From Hymenobacter sp. 15J16-1T3B (lineage in GTDB: Bacteria; Bacteroidota; Bacteroidia; Cytophagales; Hymenobacteraceae), in the NCBI RefSeq assembly GCF_020711235.1, contig NZ_JAJFAV010000006.1, forward strand, positions 248,001 through 312,000: a stretch of DNA of 64,000 bases, in the 5' to 3' direction. Below are positions 41,372-50,652 of the stretch, piece after piece. Under the pieces are notes generated by a model. The model searched no databases, was not told the DNA's origin, and was given only the letters and a program-made list of their open reading frames with translations. The position numbers were made by a program, and so were the translations under genes. Every line of letters begins with the position of its first letter. The first letter of the stretch is position 1.

Positions 41372-42364
41372 TTGTCCGACACGCCTACCGTCCCGCACCA
41401 CGGCCCCGCCGACTTCCTGCTCAACGGCCTCGTCATCCGCCCCGGCGAGCAGGTGCTCACCCGCCTGATCATCTCCAAGCTGCCCTCCGGCACCGTCATC
41501 GACGTGCCGGTGCACGTGTTCCGAAGCGCCGAGCCTGGCCCCACGGTGCTGCTGATGGCCGGCATGCACGGCGACGAGGTCAACGGCATCGAAACCATCC
41601 GGCGCATGATCCGGCGCGGGCAGCTGCAGCGGCCGCTGCGGGGCAGCATCATTGCCATTCCCATCCTGAACATCTACGGCTTCCTGAATTTCTCGCGCGA
41701 GGTGCCCGACGGCAAGGACGTGAACCGCTCGTTTCCCGGCTCCCCGCGCGGCTCGGTGGCCAGCCGGGTGGCCCACCGCTTCATGCGCGAAATCATGCCC
41801 CTGGTAGATTACGGCATTGATTTTCACACTGGCGGGGCGGCCCGCTCCAACCACCCGCAGGTGCGCTGCCTGCTCGGCGTCGATGCGGAAACCGACGCGC
41901 TGGCGGCCGCTTTTGCCGCACCCTTTACCCTGCACGCCGAGCTGCGGCCCGGCTCCCTGCGCGAAGCGGCCATGCGCCAGGGCCGCCGCATCATCGTGTA
42001 CGAAACCGGGGAGTCGCTGCGGCTCGACGAACACGGAATCGAGCTGGCCTCGGCCGGCACCTTTCGGTTTCTGAAGCACCTGGGCATGCTGGCCGAGGCG
42101 CCCCCGCCCGCGCAGGCTACCGTGGTGTGCCGCCGCCACACTTGGTTGCGCGCCAAGTACTCCGGCCTGTTTCGTACCAGCCTCAAAACCGGGCAATTCC
42201 TAGAGAAAGGCCAGGAGTACGGCATCGTGGCCGACCCCTACGGCGAAATGGCCGTGCGCCTGGAGTCGCCCATCAGCGGCTACATCATCGGGCTGAACCA
42301 TATGCCCGTTGTCAACCAGGGCGACGCGCTGCTGCACGTGGCCGTGGAGGTGAGCCCGGCTTAG
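41372..42364 (+). CDS. Succinylglutamate desuccinylase / aspartoacylase family zinc hydrolase
   Basis: A 330-residue AstE/AspA-like zinc carboxypeptidase fold. Zinc motif AGMHGDEVNGIET (about 56-68, H and E), substrate arginines in FSREVPDGKDVNRSFPGSPRG, and the zinc histidine DFHTGG near 151. C-terminal domain ISGYIIGLNHMPVVNQGDALLHV. These hydrolases often sit next to RimK and RimB in Bacteroidota, where they may trim glutamate-like products. The start is a TTG at 41372 because no ATG or GTG gives the conserved N-terminus; this is less certain. Confidence 0.85.
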   Translation: MSDTPTVPHHGPADFLLNGLVIRPGEQVLTRLIISKLPSGTVIDVPVHVFRSAEPGPTVLLMAGMHGDEVNGIETIRRMIRRGQLQRPLRGSIIAIPILNIYGFLNFSREVPDGKDVNRSFPGSPRGSVASRVAHRFMREIMPLVDYGIDFHTGGAARSNHPQVRCLLGVDAETDALAAAFAAPFTLHAELRPGSLREAAMRQGRRIIVYETGESLRLDEHGIELASAGTFRFLKHLGMLAEAPPPAQATVVCRRHTWLRAKYSGLFRTSLKTGQFLEKGQEYGIVADPYGEMAVRLESPISGYIIGLNHMPVVNQGDALLHVAVEVSPA

Positions 42365-42523
42365 GCCCCTGGCTGCGAAATAGGTGGGGGACGGTGGAGA
42401 AGCCCGGCCCCGCTAATAGTACGCCCTCCATCAGCGGCTTGCCGGGTTGCGCCGGTTCGCGCGCAACAGTCAGCTGCTGCCCGGCCGGGCCAACACCCTG
42501 AATCGATAACCGCTTTATTCCAG

Positions 42524-45031
42524 ATGCTTATGACCAACAATTACCATCCCTTCAACGCAACGTGGGGCCCGACAAACCGCCGGTGGGTGCTGCTGAGCCT
42601 GCTGCTGGCGCTGCTCATGGCCGTCCCCGCCCGAGCGCAAGCCCCGGCCCCGGCCCTGCAGGTAGCGGCCGGGGGCGGCCATTCACTGAGCTTGCACGCC
42701 GACGGCACGCTCTGGGCCTGGGGCGACAACGCCATGGGCCAAGCCGGCACCGGACCCGTGGCCACGCAGCATTTCAGCCCCGTGCAGGTGGCCGCCGCGG
42801 CTAGCTGGCGCAGCATCAGCGCGGGCAACAGCCACACCGTAGCCATCCGCGCCGACGGCACGCTCTGGGCCTGGGGCGACAACTACGCGGGCCAGCTCGG
42901 CGACGGCACCACCACCAGCCGCTCGACGCCGGTGCAAATCGGGACGGCCGCGAACTGGCAAAGCGTCAGCGCGGGCGGTAGCTTTACGCTAGCTGTGCAA
43001 CAGGACGGGACCTTGTGGGCCTGGGGGCAGAATACGGACGGGCAGCTGGGCGACGGCACGACCACCCGCCGCCTTGCCCCCGTGCAAATCGGGACGAGCG
43101 CGGCTTGGCGCAGCGTCAGCGCGGGCTACACCCATTCGCTGGCCGTGCGCACCGATGGCACGCTGTGGAGCTGGGGCTACAACGCCTTTGGCCAACTCGG
43201 CGACGGCACCACCACCGACCGGCCGACGCCGGCGCAGGTGGGCAGCGCCGCGAACTGGCAAGCGGCCAGCGCCGGCGGCACCCACTCCGTGGCCCTGCGC
43301 ACCGACGGCTCGCTGTGGCTCTGGGGCAGCAACGGAAGCGGTCAGCTCGCCAACGCCACGCCGGCGGGGCAGTTGGTGCTGGTGCCGGTGCGCCTAGGCG
43401 GAACCACGTCGACCTGGCGCAGCGCCGCCGCTGGGGCCTTCTTCACCGTGGCCGTGCATACCAACGGCACGGTGTGGGACTGGGGCACTACCGGAGTGGC
43501 GTGGATGGGCACCCCGTTTGGCAACGCCTACGCGGCCGGGCAAATCGGCACGAATGCCACCTGGCAGAGCGTCAGTGCGGGCTACGCGCACGCCGTGGCC
43601 GTGCGCCAGGACGGCAGCGTGTGGGCCTGGGGCAGCAACTACAACGGGCAGATAGCGCGCACCGCCCGGTCGCAGTACGCTTCGTTTTCCCCGACGCAGG
43701 TCGGGACGGATACGAACTGGCAGCGCGCCAGCGCCGGCCAGCAGTACACCGCCGCCGTGCGCACCGATGGCACCTTGTGGACCTGGGGCAGCAACTTCTA
43801 CGGGCAACTGGGCGGCCCCTCCACCACCGGGCTGCCCGGCCCGCAGCAAGTGGGCACAACGACCACATGGCAGCGCGCCGACGCGGGCCTGGGGCACGTC
43901 ATGGCCCTGCAGCAAAGCGGCACGCTGTGGACTTGGGGGCGCAACTCGGACGGACAGCTTGCCGACGGCACCACCATCCAACGCGACACGCCCGCGCAGG
44001 TGGGCACCGCCACTTGGCAAAGCGCGAGCGGCAGCCCGAGCCACACCGTAGCCGTGCAGACCGATGGCACGTTGTGGGCCTGGGGCCGCAACACGGACGG
44101 GCAACTCGGCGACGGTACCACCACGCGACGCACCGCGCCGGTGCGCGTGGGCACGGCCGCTACCTGGCGCAGCGCCAGCGCGGGCTACACCCACACCGTG
44201 GCCGTGCGCACCGACGGCACCCTGTGGACCTGGGGCAGCAACACCGTCGGGCAGCTGGGCGACGGCACCACCATTTCGCGCAACAGCCCGGTGCAAATCG
44301 GCACCGGCGCCCAGTGGCAAAGCGCCAGTGCCAGCAAGGACTTCACCGTAGCCCTGCGCCAAGACGGCACCCTGTGGGCTTGGGGGCATAACCTGTACGG
44401 GCAACTCGGCGACGGCACCACCACTGCCCGCACTACCCCCGTGCAAATCGGCACGGCCACCACCTGGCAGAGCATCAGCACGGGCGAAACCTTTGCGCTG
44501 GCCCTGCGCCAAGACGGCACGCTCTGGGCTTGGGGCCGCAACAACTACGGGCAGTTGGGCGACGGCACGACGACCAACCAACCGAACCCCGTGCAAGTCG
44601 GGGTAGGCGCGGCGTGGCGTAGCGTCGGGGCGGGCACTACGCACACCGTGGCCGTACGCCAAGACGGCACGCTCTGGGCCTGGGGCGAAAACAACTACAG
44701 CCAGCTGGGGTACCCCGACGTGTTTGAGCAGCCGCAGCAGGTCTTGCCGAACACCCCGTTGGCCGCCGCGGCCGCCGTGGCCGAAGCGGGCTTTGCCGTG
44801 TACCCCACGCAGCTGGCGGCCGGGCAGCTATTGCACTACCAGCTCAGCCCCTCGGCCGCCCCCGGCGCCGAGCTGACGGTGTACTCGCTCACCGGCCGGC
44901 GCGTGGCCGCGCACCGGCTCCCGGCCGCCGCGGGCACCGTGGCGGTGGGGCAGTGGCCGGCCGGCTGGTACCTGGCCCGCCTGCGCTACCCCGACGGCCG
45001 CACCGCCACCAGCCGCCTGCTGATCCAATAA
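42524..45031 (+). CDS. RCC1-type beta-propeller repeat protein with T9SS C-terminal domain
   Basis: An 835-residue secreted protein. After the signal LLALLMAVPARAQ come 14 repeats of about 50 residues, each with the RCC1 pattern D-G-T-L-W-A-W-G-x-N-x-x-G-Q-L-G-D-G-T (for example DGTLWAWGDN, DGTLWTWGSN), spaced by S-A-G-x-T-H-T-V-A-V-R. The repeats are far more alike than usual between paralogous blades, which indicates recent internal amplification. The C-terminal about 90 residues (AGFAVYPTQLAAGQLLHYQLSPSAAPGAELTVYSLTGRRVAAHRLPAAAGTVAVGQWPAGWYLARLRYPDGRT) are a T9SS type A sorting domain. Probably exported to the cell surface or medium; partner unknown. Confidence 0.88.
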   Translation: MLMTNNYHPFNATWGPTNRRWVLLSLLLALLMAVPARAQAPAPALQVAAGGGHSLSLHADGTLWAWGDNAMGQAGTGPVATQHFSPVQVAAAASWRSISAGNSHTVAIRADGTLWAWGDNYAGQLGDGTTTSRSTPVQIGTAANWQSVSAGGSFTLAVQQDGTLWAWGQNTDGQLGDGTTTRRLAPVQIGTSAAWRSVSAGYTHSLAVRTDGTLWSWGYNAFGQLGDGTTTDRPTPAQVGSAANWQAASAGGTHSVALRTDGSLWLWGSNGSGQLANATPAGQLVLVPVRLGGTTSTWRSAAAGAFFTVAVHTNGTVWDWGTTGVAWMGTPFGNAYAAGQIGTNATWQSVSAGYAHAVAVRQDGSVWAWGSNYNGQIARTARSQYASFSPTQVGTDTNWQRASAGQQYTAAVRTDGTLWTWGSNFYGQLGGPSTTGLPGPQQVGTTTTWQRADAGLGHVMALQQSGTLWTWGRNSDGQLADGTTIQRDTPAQVGTATWQSASGSPSHTVAVQTDGTLWAWGRNTDGQLGDGTTTRRTAPVRVGTAATWRSASAGYTHTVAVRTDGTLWTWGSNTVGQLGDGTTISRNSPVQIGTGAQWQSASASKDFTVALRQDGTLWAWGHNLYGQLGDGTTTARTTPVQIGTATTWQSISTGETFALALRQDGTLWAWGRNNYGQLGDGTTTNQPNPVQVGVGAAWRSVGAGTTHTVAVRQDGTLWAWGENNYSQLGYPDVFEQPQQVLPNTPLAAAAAVAEAGFAVYPTQLAAGQLLHYQLSPSAAPGAELTVYSLTGRRVAAHRLPAAAGTVAVGQWPAGWYLARLRYPDGRTATSRLLIQ

Positions 45032-45043
45032 CGCCCCCAGCGC

Positions 45044-45073
45044 AGCGCCCCGGCCAATACTGGTCGGGGCGCT
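45044..45073. terminator. Bidirectional terminator between the RCC1 and S9 peptidase genes
   Basis: AGCGCCCCGGCCA (45044-45056), ATAC loop, TGGTCGGGGCGCT (45061-45073), a 13-bp stem with one G-U pair between convergent genes. Confidence 0.7.
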
Positions 45074-45098
45074 GTTTATTACGGCACCTGGCCGGCCG

Positions 45099-47006
45099 TC
45101 AGTTCACCGGCTGCAGGTACTTGTTGAGGAAGTTCAGGGTCGACTCGTAAGCCCGCTGCTCGTTGGCGCGCTTGGCAAAGCCGTGGCCCTCGTCCTCGAA
45201 CACCACGTACTCCACGGCCCCGCCCTTTTTCTTCACCGCCGCCACGATGTCGTCCGATTCAGGCCGGATGACGCGCGGGTCGTTGGCGCCTTGAATCACC
45301 AGCAAGGGCCGCTCAATCTTGTCGGCGTGAAACAGGGGCGAGGTGGCTTTCAGGCGCTCCAGCTCCGTGGTTGGGTCGCCAATTTCCTGGTACAGCGCCT
45401 GCCGCTGCGACTCCCAATAAGGCGGAATGCTCTGCAGGGTGCGCACCCAGTTCGAGACGCCGAAAATGTCGACGCCGGCCGCGAAGCGCTGCGGGGCGAA
45501 GGCCAGGGCCGCCAGCGTCATGTAGCCGCCGTAGGAGCCGCCCAAGATGGCCACCCGCGTGGTGTCGACGTAGCCCAGCGAGGCGAGGTACTTTTTGGCC
45601 GCCAGGCAGTCCCAGAGCGGTTCGCGGCCGTGCTTCCGGTCATCGGCGGCGAAAAACGTCTTGCCGTAGCCCGAGGAGCCGCGGTTGTTCACGCGCAAGA
45701 CCACGTAGCCGTTGTTGGCCAAGTACTGGCTCAGCGCGTTGTACGTCGGCACCGACTGCCCGCCGGGGCCGCCGTGCACTTCCACCACCGCGGGCAGCTT
45801 CGCCTTGCCCGGCTTGGCGCCCAGCGGGGTGTAGAGCAGGGCCGGAATGTCCAATCCGTCGAAGCTTTTGTAGCGGATGGTTTTGGAATCGACCAGGTCG
45901 TCGGCGCTGATGGCGGGGTTGAGCGTCTGCGTCAGGCGGGTGGTGCGCCGGGTGGCGAAGTTGTAGACGTAGAGGTCCGAGGGCGACCGGTCGCCGTTGA
46001 CGTAGTAGGCCAGCCGCATGTCGGAAGGGGAGAAGCTCACCCCGGTGATGGTGCCGCTGGGCGGGGCCGGCAGCTCCACCGGCCGCCCCGACACCGCGTC
46101 GTAGAGGCGGATGCTGGTGCGCCCGTCCTCGTTGAACATGGTAATGCGGTACTGCCCGGTGCGCGAAAAGTCGGTGTAAACCACGTCCCACTTGGCTTGC
46201 TCCACCGATTGGCGCGGGCCACCGGCCAGCGGGTAGCGCACCACGTAGTTGAACTCGCTGCCCTCGTCGGTGGTGGCGTAGAGGTACTGATTGCTCGGGT
46301 CGAAGGCCATCGGGTCGTTGCGCACGCTGCCCTGGTGGGAGCTCACCGACTTCAGCGCCTTGGTGGCCACGTTGTAGAGGTACACGTCCGAGTCGAGCGA
46401 GGTGGCCGATTTTTGCAGGGCCACCCACCGCTCGTCGTCCGACACGGCGGCGGGTTCGAAGCCCTGCTCGTTCCGAAACAGCAAGGTGCGCTGCAGGGAA
46501 GGCACCTCGTAGCGGTACACGTCCAAGTACTTCGGGTCGCGCTCATTCGTGAGTGCGTAAAACGCCTTGTTGTCGCGGCGCCAAGCCAGAAACTCGGCCC
46601 GCAGCTTGGGGCCCGGCGTCAGGTCGCGCTCCGCGCCGTCGGCCTCGCGCAAGTACAGGTGAAAGTTCTCGTCGCCGCCTTGGTCGTGGCGGTAGAGGAT
46701 GCGGCCGTCGGGCAGGTAGCTGACGGCGTAGAAGCTTTCCTTGGTGGAGGTGCTCAGCGGCGTAGCCGGGCCGCCCTCCGCCGGCACGGTGTAGAGGTTG
46801 AACACGCCGGTTTGGTTCGAGGAAAACAGCACCTGCTCCTCGTCGGGCGAAAACGCCCGGCCGCTCAGGCGCGTGGTGCTCATGAATTGCTCGATGGTGT
46901 AGCGCTTGGGCGGCGCCGGGGCCGCGGCGCGCTTCTTTTGCTGGGCCGGGGCCGCCAGGGCCAGCAGCAATCCGCCGGCAGCCAGCAGGGAGGAGAGGTG
47001 TTTCAT
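45099..47006 (-). CDS. S9 family serine peptidase (prolyl oligopeptidase / DPP-IV type)
   Basis: A 635-residue exported peptidase. Signal [22 protein letters not shown]. The N-terminal half is a WD40-like beta-propeller ([39 protein letters not shown]). The C-terminal alpha/beta-hydrolase domain has [11 protein letters not shown] with Ser491, acid [11 protein letters not shown], and histidine [17 protein letters not shown] and [15 protein letters not shown] are family typical. It probably cuts dipeptides or acylated residues from peptides in the periplasm. Start at 47006 before the signal; transcript orientation divergent from the OmpH gene. Confidence 0.93.
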   Translation of the reverse strand: MKHLSSLLAAGGLLLALAAPAQQKKRAAAPAPPKRYTIEQFMSTTRLSGRAFSPDEEQVLFSSNQTGVFNLYTVPAEGGPATPLSTSTKESFYAVSYLPDGRILYRHDQGGDENFHLYLREADGAERDLTPGPKLRAEFLAWRRDNKAFYALTNERDPKYLDVYRYEVPSLQRTLLFRNEQGFEPAAVSDDERWVALQKSATSLDSDVYLYNVATKALKSVSSHQGSVRNDPMAFDPSNQYLYATTDEGSEFNYVVRYPLAGGPRQSVEQAKWDVVYTDFSRTGQYRITMFNEDGRTSIRLYDAVSGRPVELPAPPSGTITGVSFSPSDMRLAYYVNGDRSPSDLYVYNFATRRTTRLTQTLNPAISADDLVDSKTIRYKSFDGLDIPALLYTPLGAKPGKAKLPAVVEVHGGPGGQSVPTYNALSQYLANNGYVVLRVNNRGSSGYGKTFFAADDRKHGREPLWDCLAAKKYLASLGYVDTTRVAILGGSYGGYMTLAALAFAPQRFAAGVDIFGVSNWVRTLQSIPPYWESQRQALYQEIGDPTTELERLKATSPLFHADKIERPLLVIQGANDPRVIRPESDDIVAAVKKKGGAVEYVVFEDEGHGFAKRANEQRAYESTLNFLNKYLQPVN

Positions 47007-47248
47007 GGGGTCGGGGTTGTGGAAAAAAGGGGCTGGGATGGGGCGCGGCGGCGGTCGGGGAATGAGCCACCGCAGGCTTGAATTAATATAGAAAATATTG
47101 CCTATAGTTCAATCGACGGACGGCAAGCGGCCGGTGATACGGACGGAGCTGCGGATGAATGACGCGGCCGCCGCACACACCGGGCGTGCGCGACTCCGCC
47201 CGGTGTGGCTCTTGCGGGCTGTCTGGCACCTAATTCACCAATTCGGCG

Positions 47249-47256
47249 CATCTTTG
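47249..47256 (+). promoter_or_regulatory. Near-consensus -7 element of the OmpH/Skp gene
   Basis: CATCTTTGCC differs from TAnnTTTG only in the first base and lies 45 nt before the ATG at 47302. Confidence 0.35.
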
Positions 47257-47301
47257 CCGGATAAGGCCACGCTAGGTCCGTTTTGGCCGCGTTCTGTTCG
47301 C

Positions 47302-47994
47302 ATGAAAAATTCCCCGCTTCAACTCGCCCTCAACGTCGTTCTGCTGCTCGCCGTCGGGGTGCTGTTCTATTTGCACTTCGCCAGCAAGCCCGCCGCCCCG
47401 GCCCCGGCTGCCGCCACCACGGCCACCCCGCCGCCCATGACCGCCCCCGACTCGGCCGCCCAAGAAGCCAACGAGGCTCCGGCCGCCGACGCCAAGCCCG
47501 CCGCGCCTGCCCCGGCCGCCGTGGAAGACAACGTGCGCAAAGTAGCCTACGTGGAATCGACCAAGCTGCTCGACAGCTACAAAGGGCTGCAGGACGCGCG
47601 CCGGGCCTTCGAGAAAAAAGCCGCCGTGTGGGAGCAGAAGCACCGCACCGCCGTGCAAAGCCTGCAAAACGCGGTGCAGAGCTACCAGAAAATGGCCCCG
47701 AGCATGACCGACGAGCAGCGCGCCACCGCCGAGGGCCGCCTGCAGCAGCAGGAGCAGCAAGTGGCCCAGCAGCAGCAACAGCTGCAACAGCAGGCCCAGC
47801 AGGAGGAAGCCAAGATGACCGAATCGGTGCTGACCAAGGTCAACAAGCTGCTGGAAGTCTACGGCAAGGAAAATAACTACGACCTGATCCTGGTGGCCGG
47901 CGGCGGCAGCATTGCCTACGCCCGCCAAGGCCTGAACATCACCGACATCGTGCTCAAGCGCCTAAACGCGGATTACGCCGCCGGCCGCAAATAA
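47302..47994 (+). CDS. OmpH/Skp family periplasmic chaperone
   Basis: A 230-residue protein. The N-terminal hydrophobic helix (LALNVVLLLAVGVLFYLHF) is followed by an Ala/Pro-rich linker (about 32-72). The Skp-like part begins VRKVAYVESTKLLDSYKGLQDARRAFEKKAAVWEQKHR, continues with a glutamine-rich coiled coil (QQQEQQVAQQQQQLQQQAQQEEAKM) and ends YGKENNYDLILVAGGGSIAYARQGLNITDIVLKRLNADYAAG, the C-terminal OmpH block. Skp holds unfolded outer-membrane proteins. The start at 47302 (MKNSPLQ) puts the Lys before the hydrophobic helix. Confidence 0.88.
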   Translation: MKNSPLQLALNVVLLLAVGVLFYLHFASKPAAPAPAAATTATPPPMTAPDSAAQEANEAPAADAKPAAPAPAAVEDNVRKVAYVESTKLLDSYKGLQDARRAFEKKAAVWEQKHRTAVQSLQNAVQSYQKMAPSMTDEQRATAEGRLQQQEQQVAQQQQQLQQQAQQEEAKMTESVLTKVNKLLEVYGKENNYDLILVAGGGSIAYARQGLNITDIVLKRLNADYAAGRK

Positions 47995-48027
47995 CCCGCA
48001 ATAAGCCGCGCGCCCCGCGCGTTCTGA

Positions 48028-48065
48028 CCCCGCCGCCTGCATTCGGGCGGCGGGGTTTTATTTTT
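48028..48065 (+). terminator. Rho-independent terminator of the OmpH/Skp gene
   Basis: CCCCGCCGCC (48028-48037) pairs with GGCGGCGGGG (48046-48055), followed by TTTTATTTTTT. Confidence 0.9.
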
Positions 48066-48219
48066 TCTGCTGATTATCCAACCAAACGGCCGCCAGTTGG
48101 CTCTTGCCGACAGAGGCGGCTTTGGCCGGCCAGCACCCGGTTTGCTGCGCGTTGCGGCGGACAACCGGGGGTAGCTGGCCGGGATTCTGCCTGCTTCCGC
48201 TCCCCCAATTTCCCCTTCT

Positions 48220-50640
48220 ATGCATTCCTTTTTACGTGCTGGCGTGCTGGCGGCCGGGCTCGGCAGCGTGCCCGCCGCGGTGGCCGTAGCCCAACAGCCC
48301 GCCCCGGCCCGCGTCACCTTTAGCGGCTACGTGCGCGACGCCCAAACCGGCGAAAACCTCATCGGCGTGGCGGTGGTGCACCCGGCGTCGGGCCAGGGCA
48401 CGGCCACCAACACCTACGGGTTTTTCTCGCTTACGCTGCCGGCCACCGGCGACACCACCCGCCTGCTGACCTCCTACCTGGGCTACCAGCGCCAGCTGCG
48501 CCCGGTGCGCCTCGACAAGAGCCAGCAGCTCGACATCCGCTTGCAGCCGGCCAGCAGCGAGCTGCAGGGGGTGGAAATCGTGGGCACGCGCGAGGAGCAG
48601 ATTGCGCGCACCACCCGCATGGGCACCATGAACATCCCGATCAGCCAGATCAAGGCCGTGCCGGCGCTGTTCGGCGAACGGGACGTGCTGAAGGTGCTGC
48701 AGCTGCTGCCCGGCGTGCAGAGCGGGGGCGAGGGGCAGAACGGCCTCTACGTGCGCGGCGGCTCACCCGACCAGAACCTGATTCTGCTCGACGGCACGCC
48801 CGTCTACAACGCCTCCCACCTGTTCGGCTTCTTCTCGGTGTTCAACGCCGACGCGCTCAACAACGTGGAGCTGGTGAAGGGCGGCTTTCCGGCCCGCTAC
48901 GGCGGCCGCCTCTCCTCGGTGCTCGACATGACCATGAAGGAGGGCAACATGCAGGAGTTTCACGGCGAGGGCGGCATCGGGCTGATTGCCTCCCGCGTGA
49001 CGCTGGAAGGCCCCATCAAGAAAGACACAGCCTCCTTCATCATCTCGGCCCGCCGCACCTACATCGACGTGCTGGCTCGCCCGCTCATCAGCCTGGCCAT
49101 GGCCTCCCAGGGCGTGCCGTCGGACGAGCGGCCCACCATCGGCTACTTTTTCCACGACCTGAACGCCAAGGTGAACTGGAAGCTCGGCCCACGCGACCGG
49201 CTGTACCTGAGCGCCTACACCGGCCGCGACAAGTTTTACGCCCGCATCAAGAGCAAGTACGGCGAGGAAGGGGAGTACTTCCGCGAGAAGGACGGGCTGG
49301 GCTGGGGCAACCTGACCTCGGCCCTGCGCTGGAACCACGTCATCAACAACCAGCTGTTCGTCAACACCCACCTCACGTTCAGCCGCTACCAGTTCGACGT
49401 GGGCATCGAGAACGAGCAGCGGCGCATCGACAACGGCACGCCGCGCACCGACAAATTCTCGCTGCTCTACCTCTCCAACATCCGCGACTGGACGCTGAAG
49501 TCGGACTTCGACTACGTGCCCTTGCCCGACCACTACATCCGCTTCGGCGGGCAGTACATCTGGCACCAGTTCCGGCCCGGCGCGGCCCAGGCAAAGTCGA
49601 ACAACCCCGACGACAACATCAACTTTAAAATCGGCTCGCGCACCCAGGCCCAGGAAGCCAGCCTCTACGCCGAGGACGACTACAAGGTGACGGACCGGCT
49701 CAAGGTCAACGGCGGGTTGCGCCTCAACGGCTTTTTGGTGCGCGGCCAGCTGTACCCGTCCATCGAGCCGCGCGTGGCCGCCCGCTATTTGCTCACCGAG
49801 GACTGGTCGTTGAAAGCCTCCTACGCCCGCACCACGCAGTACATTCACCTGCTGGCCAACTCGGGCATCGGCCTGCCCACCGACCTGTGGGTGCCCGCCA
49901 CGCCCAAGGTCAAGCCCCAAAAAGCCCAACAAGTGGCTCTGGGCGCGGCCCGCAACGTGCGCTTCCGGGACGCAGACTACGAGCTGAGCCTGGAAACCTA
50001 CTACAAGCCCATGAAGCGGCTCATCGAGTACCGCGAGGGCGCCAGCTTCCTGGGCACCACCGATAGCAACTGGGAAGACAAAGTGACCAGCGGGCAAGGC
50101 TGGGCCTACGGGGCGGAGGTATTCGTGCAGAAGAAAACCGGCCGCACCACCGGCTGGGTGGGCTACACCCTGGCCTGGAGCCGCCGCCGCTTCTCTGAGC
50201 TGAACCAGGGCCGGATTTACCCCTACAAGTACGACCGGCGCCACGACGCGACGCTGGTGGTCATTCACCAATTGTCGCCCACGCTGCGGCTCTCGGGTAC
50301 CTTCGTGTACGGCACCGGCAACGCCGTTACGCTCTCGCGCGGCACCTACACGCTCGGGCCGAACTTCGGCACCTTCGACGACTACGGCCCGCGCAACTCC
50401 TACCGCATGCGCGCCTACCAGCGCCTCGACCTGGATTTGAGCCAGACCAAGAAGAAGAAATGGGGCGAAATCGTAAACAGTTTCTCCGTCTACAACGCCT
50501 ACAACCGCCACAACCCCTACTTCCTCTACTTCCAGCCGGGCTACGAAAACATGTTTACGGGGCAGATGCAAAAGCCGAGCTACCGCCAGATCAGCCTGTT
50601 TCCCATCCTGCCCTCCTTCAGCAAGAGCTTCCGCTTCTAG
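48220..50640 (+). CDS. TonB-dependent receptor with carboxypeptidase-regulatory-like domain
   Basis: An 806-residue outer-membrane receptor. Signal AGLGSVPAAVAVAQQ; then CarboxypepD_reg-like FSGYVRDAQTGENLIGVAVVHPASGQGTATNTYGFFSLTLP (about 25-110). The plug region starts SELQGVEIVGTREEQIARTT and has LQLLPGVQSGGEGQNGLYVRGGSPDQNLILLDGTPVYNASHLFGFFSVFNADALNNVELVKGGFPARYGGRLSSVLDM. The rest is a beta-barrel ending in aromatic strands (ISLFPILPSFSKSFRF). It binds a nutrient or other ligand at the surface with TonB energy. It is 12 bp upstream of a DUF4249 gene, a usual partner. Confidence 0.95.
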   Translation: MHSFLRAGVLAAGLGSVPAAVAVAQQPAPARVTFSGYVRDAQTGENLIGVAVVHPASGQGTATNTYGFFSLTLPATGDTTRLLTSYLGYQRQLRPVRLDKSQQLDIRLQPASSELQGVEIVGTREEQIARTTRMGTMNIPISQIKAVPALFGERDVLKVLQLLPGVQSGGEGQNGLYVRGGSPDQNLILLDGTPVYNASHLFGFFSVFNADALNNVELVKGGFPARYGGRLSSVLDMTMKEGNMQEFHGEGGIGLIASRVTLEGPIKKDTASFIISARRTYIDVLARPLISLAMASQGVPSDERPTIGYFFHDLNAKVNWKLGPRDRLYLSAYTGRDKFYARIKSKYGEEGEYFREKDGLGWGNLTSALRWNHVINNQLFVNTHLTFSRYQFDVGIENEQRRIDNGTPRTDKFSLLYLSNIRDWTLKSDFDYVPLPDHYIRFGGQYIWHQFRPGAAQAKSNNPDDNINFKIGSRTQAQEASLYAEDDYKVTDRLKVNGGLRLNGFLVRGQLYPSIEPRVAARYLLTEDWSLKASYARTTQYIHLLANSGIGLPTDLWVPATPKVKPQKAQQVALGAARNVRFRDADYELSLETYYKPMKRLIEYREGASFLGTTDSNWEDKVTSGQGWAYGAEVFVQKKTGRTTGWVGYTLAWSRRRFSELNQGRIYPYKYDRRHDATLVVIHQLSPTLRLSGTFVYGTGNAVTLSRGTYTLGPNFGTFDDYGPRNSYRMRAYQRLDLDLSQTKKKKWGEIVNSFSVYNAYNRHNPYFLYFQPGYENMFTGQMQKPSYRQISLFPILPSFSKSFRF

Positions 50641-50652
50641 TCCGCATCTGCT

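Noticed and set aside
42524-45031. Repetitive DNA that might suggest a CRISPR or tandem repeat array
   Set aside because: The repeats are about 150 bp, in frame, and code for RCC1 blades.
45183-47081. Long plus-strand frame opposite the S9 peptidase
   Set aside because: Antisense shadow; the S9 peptidase has its full catalytic triad.
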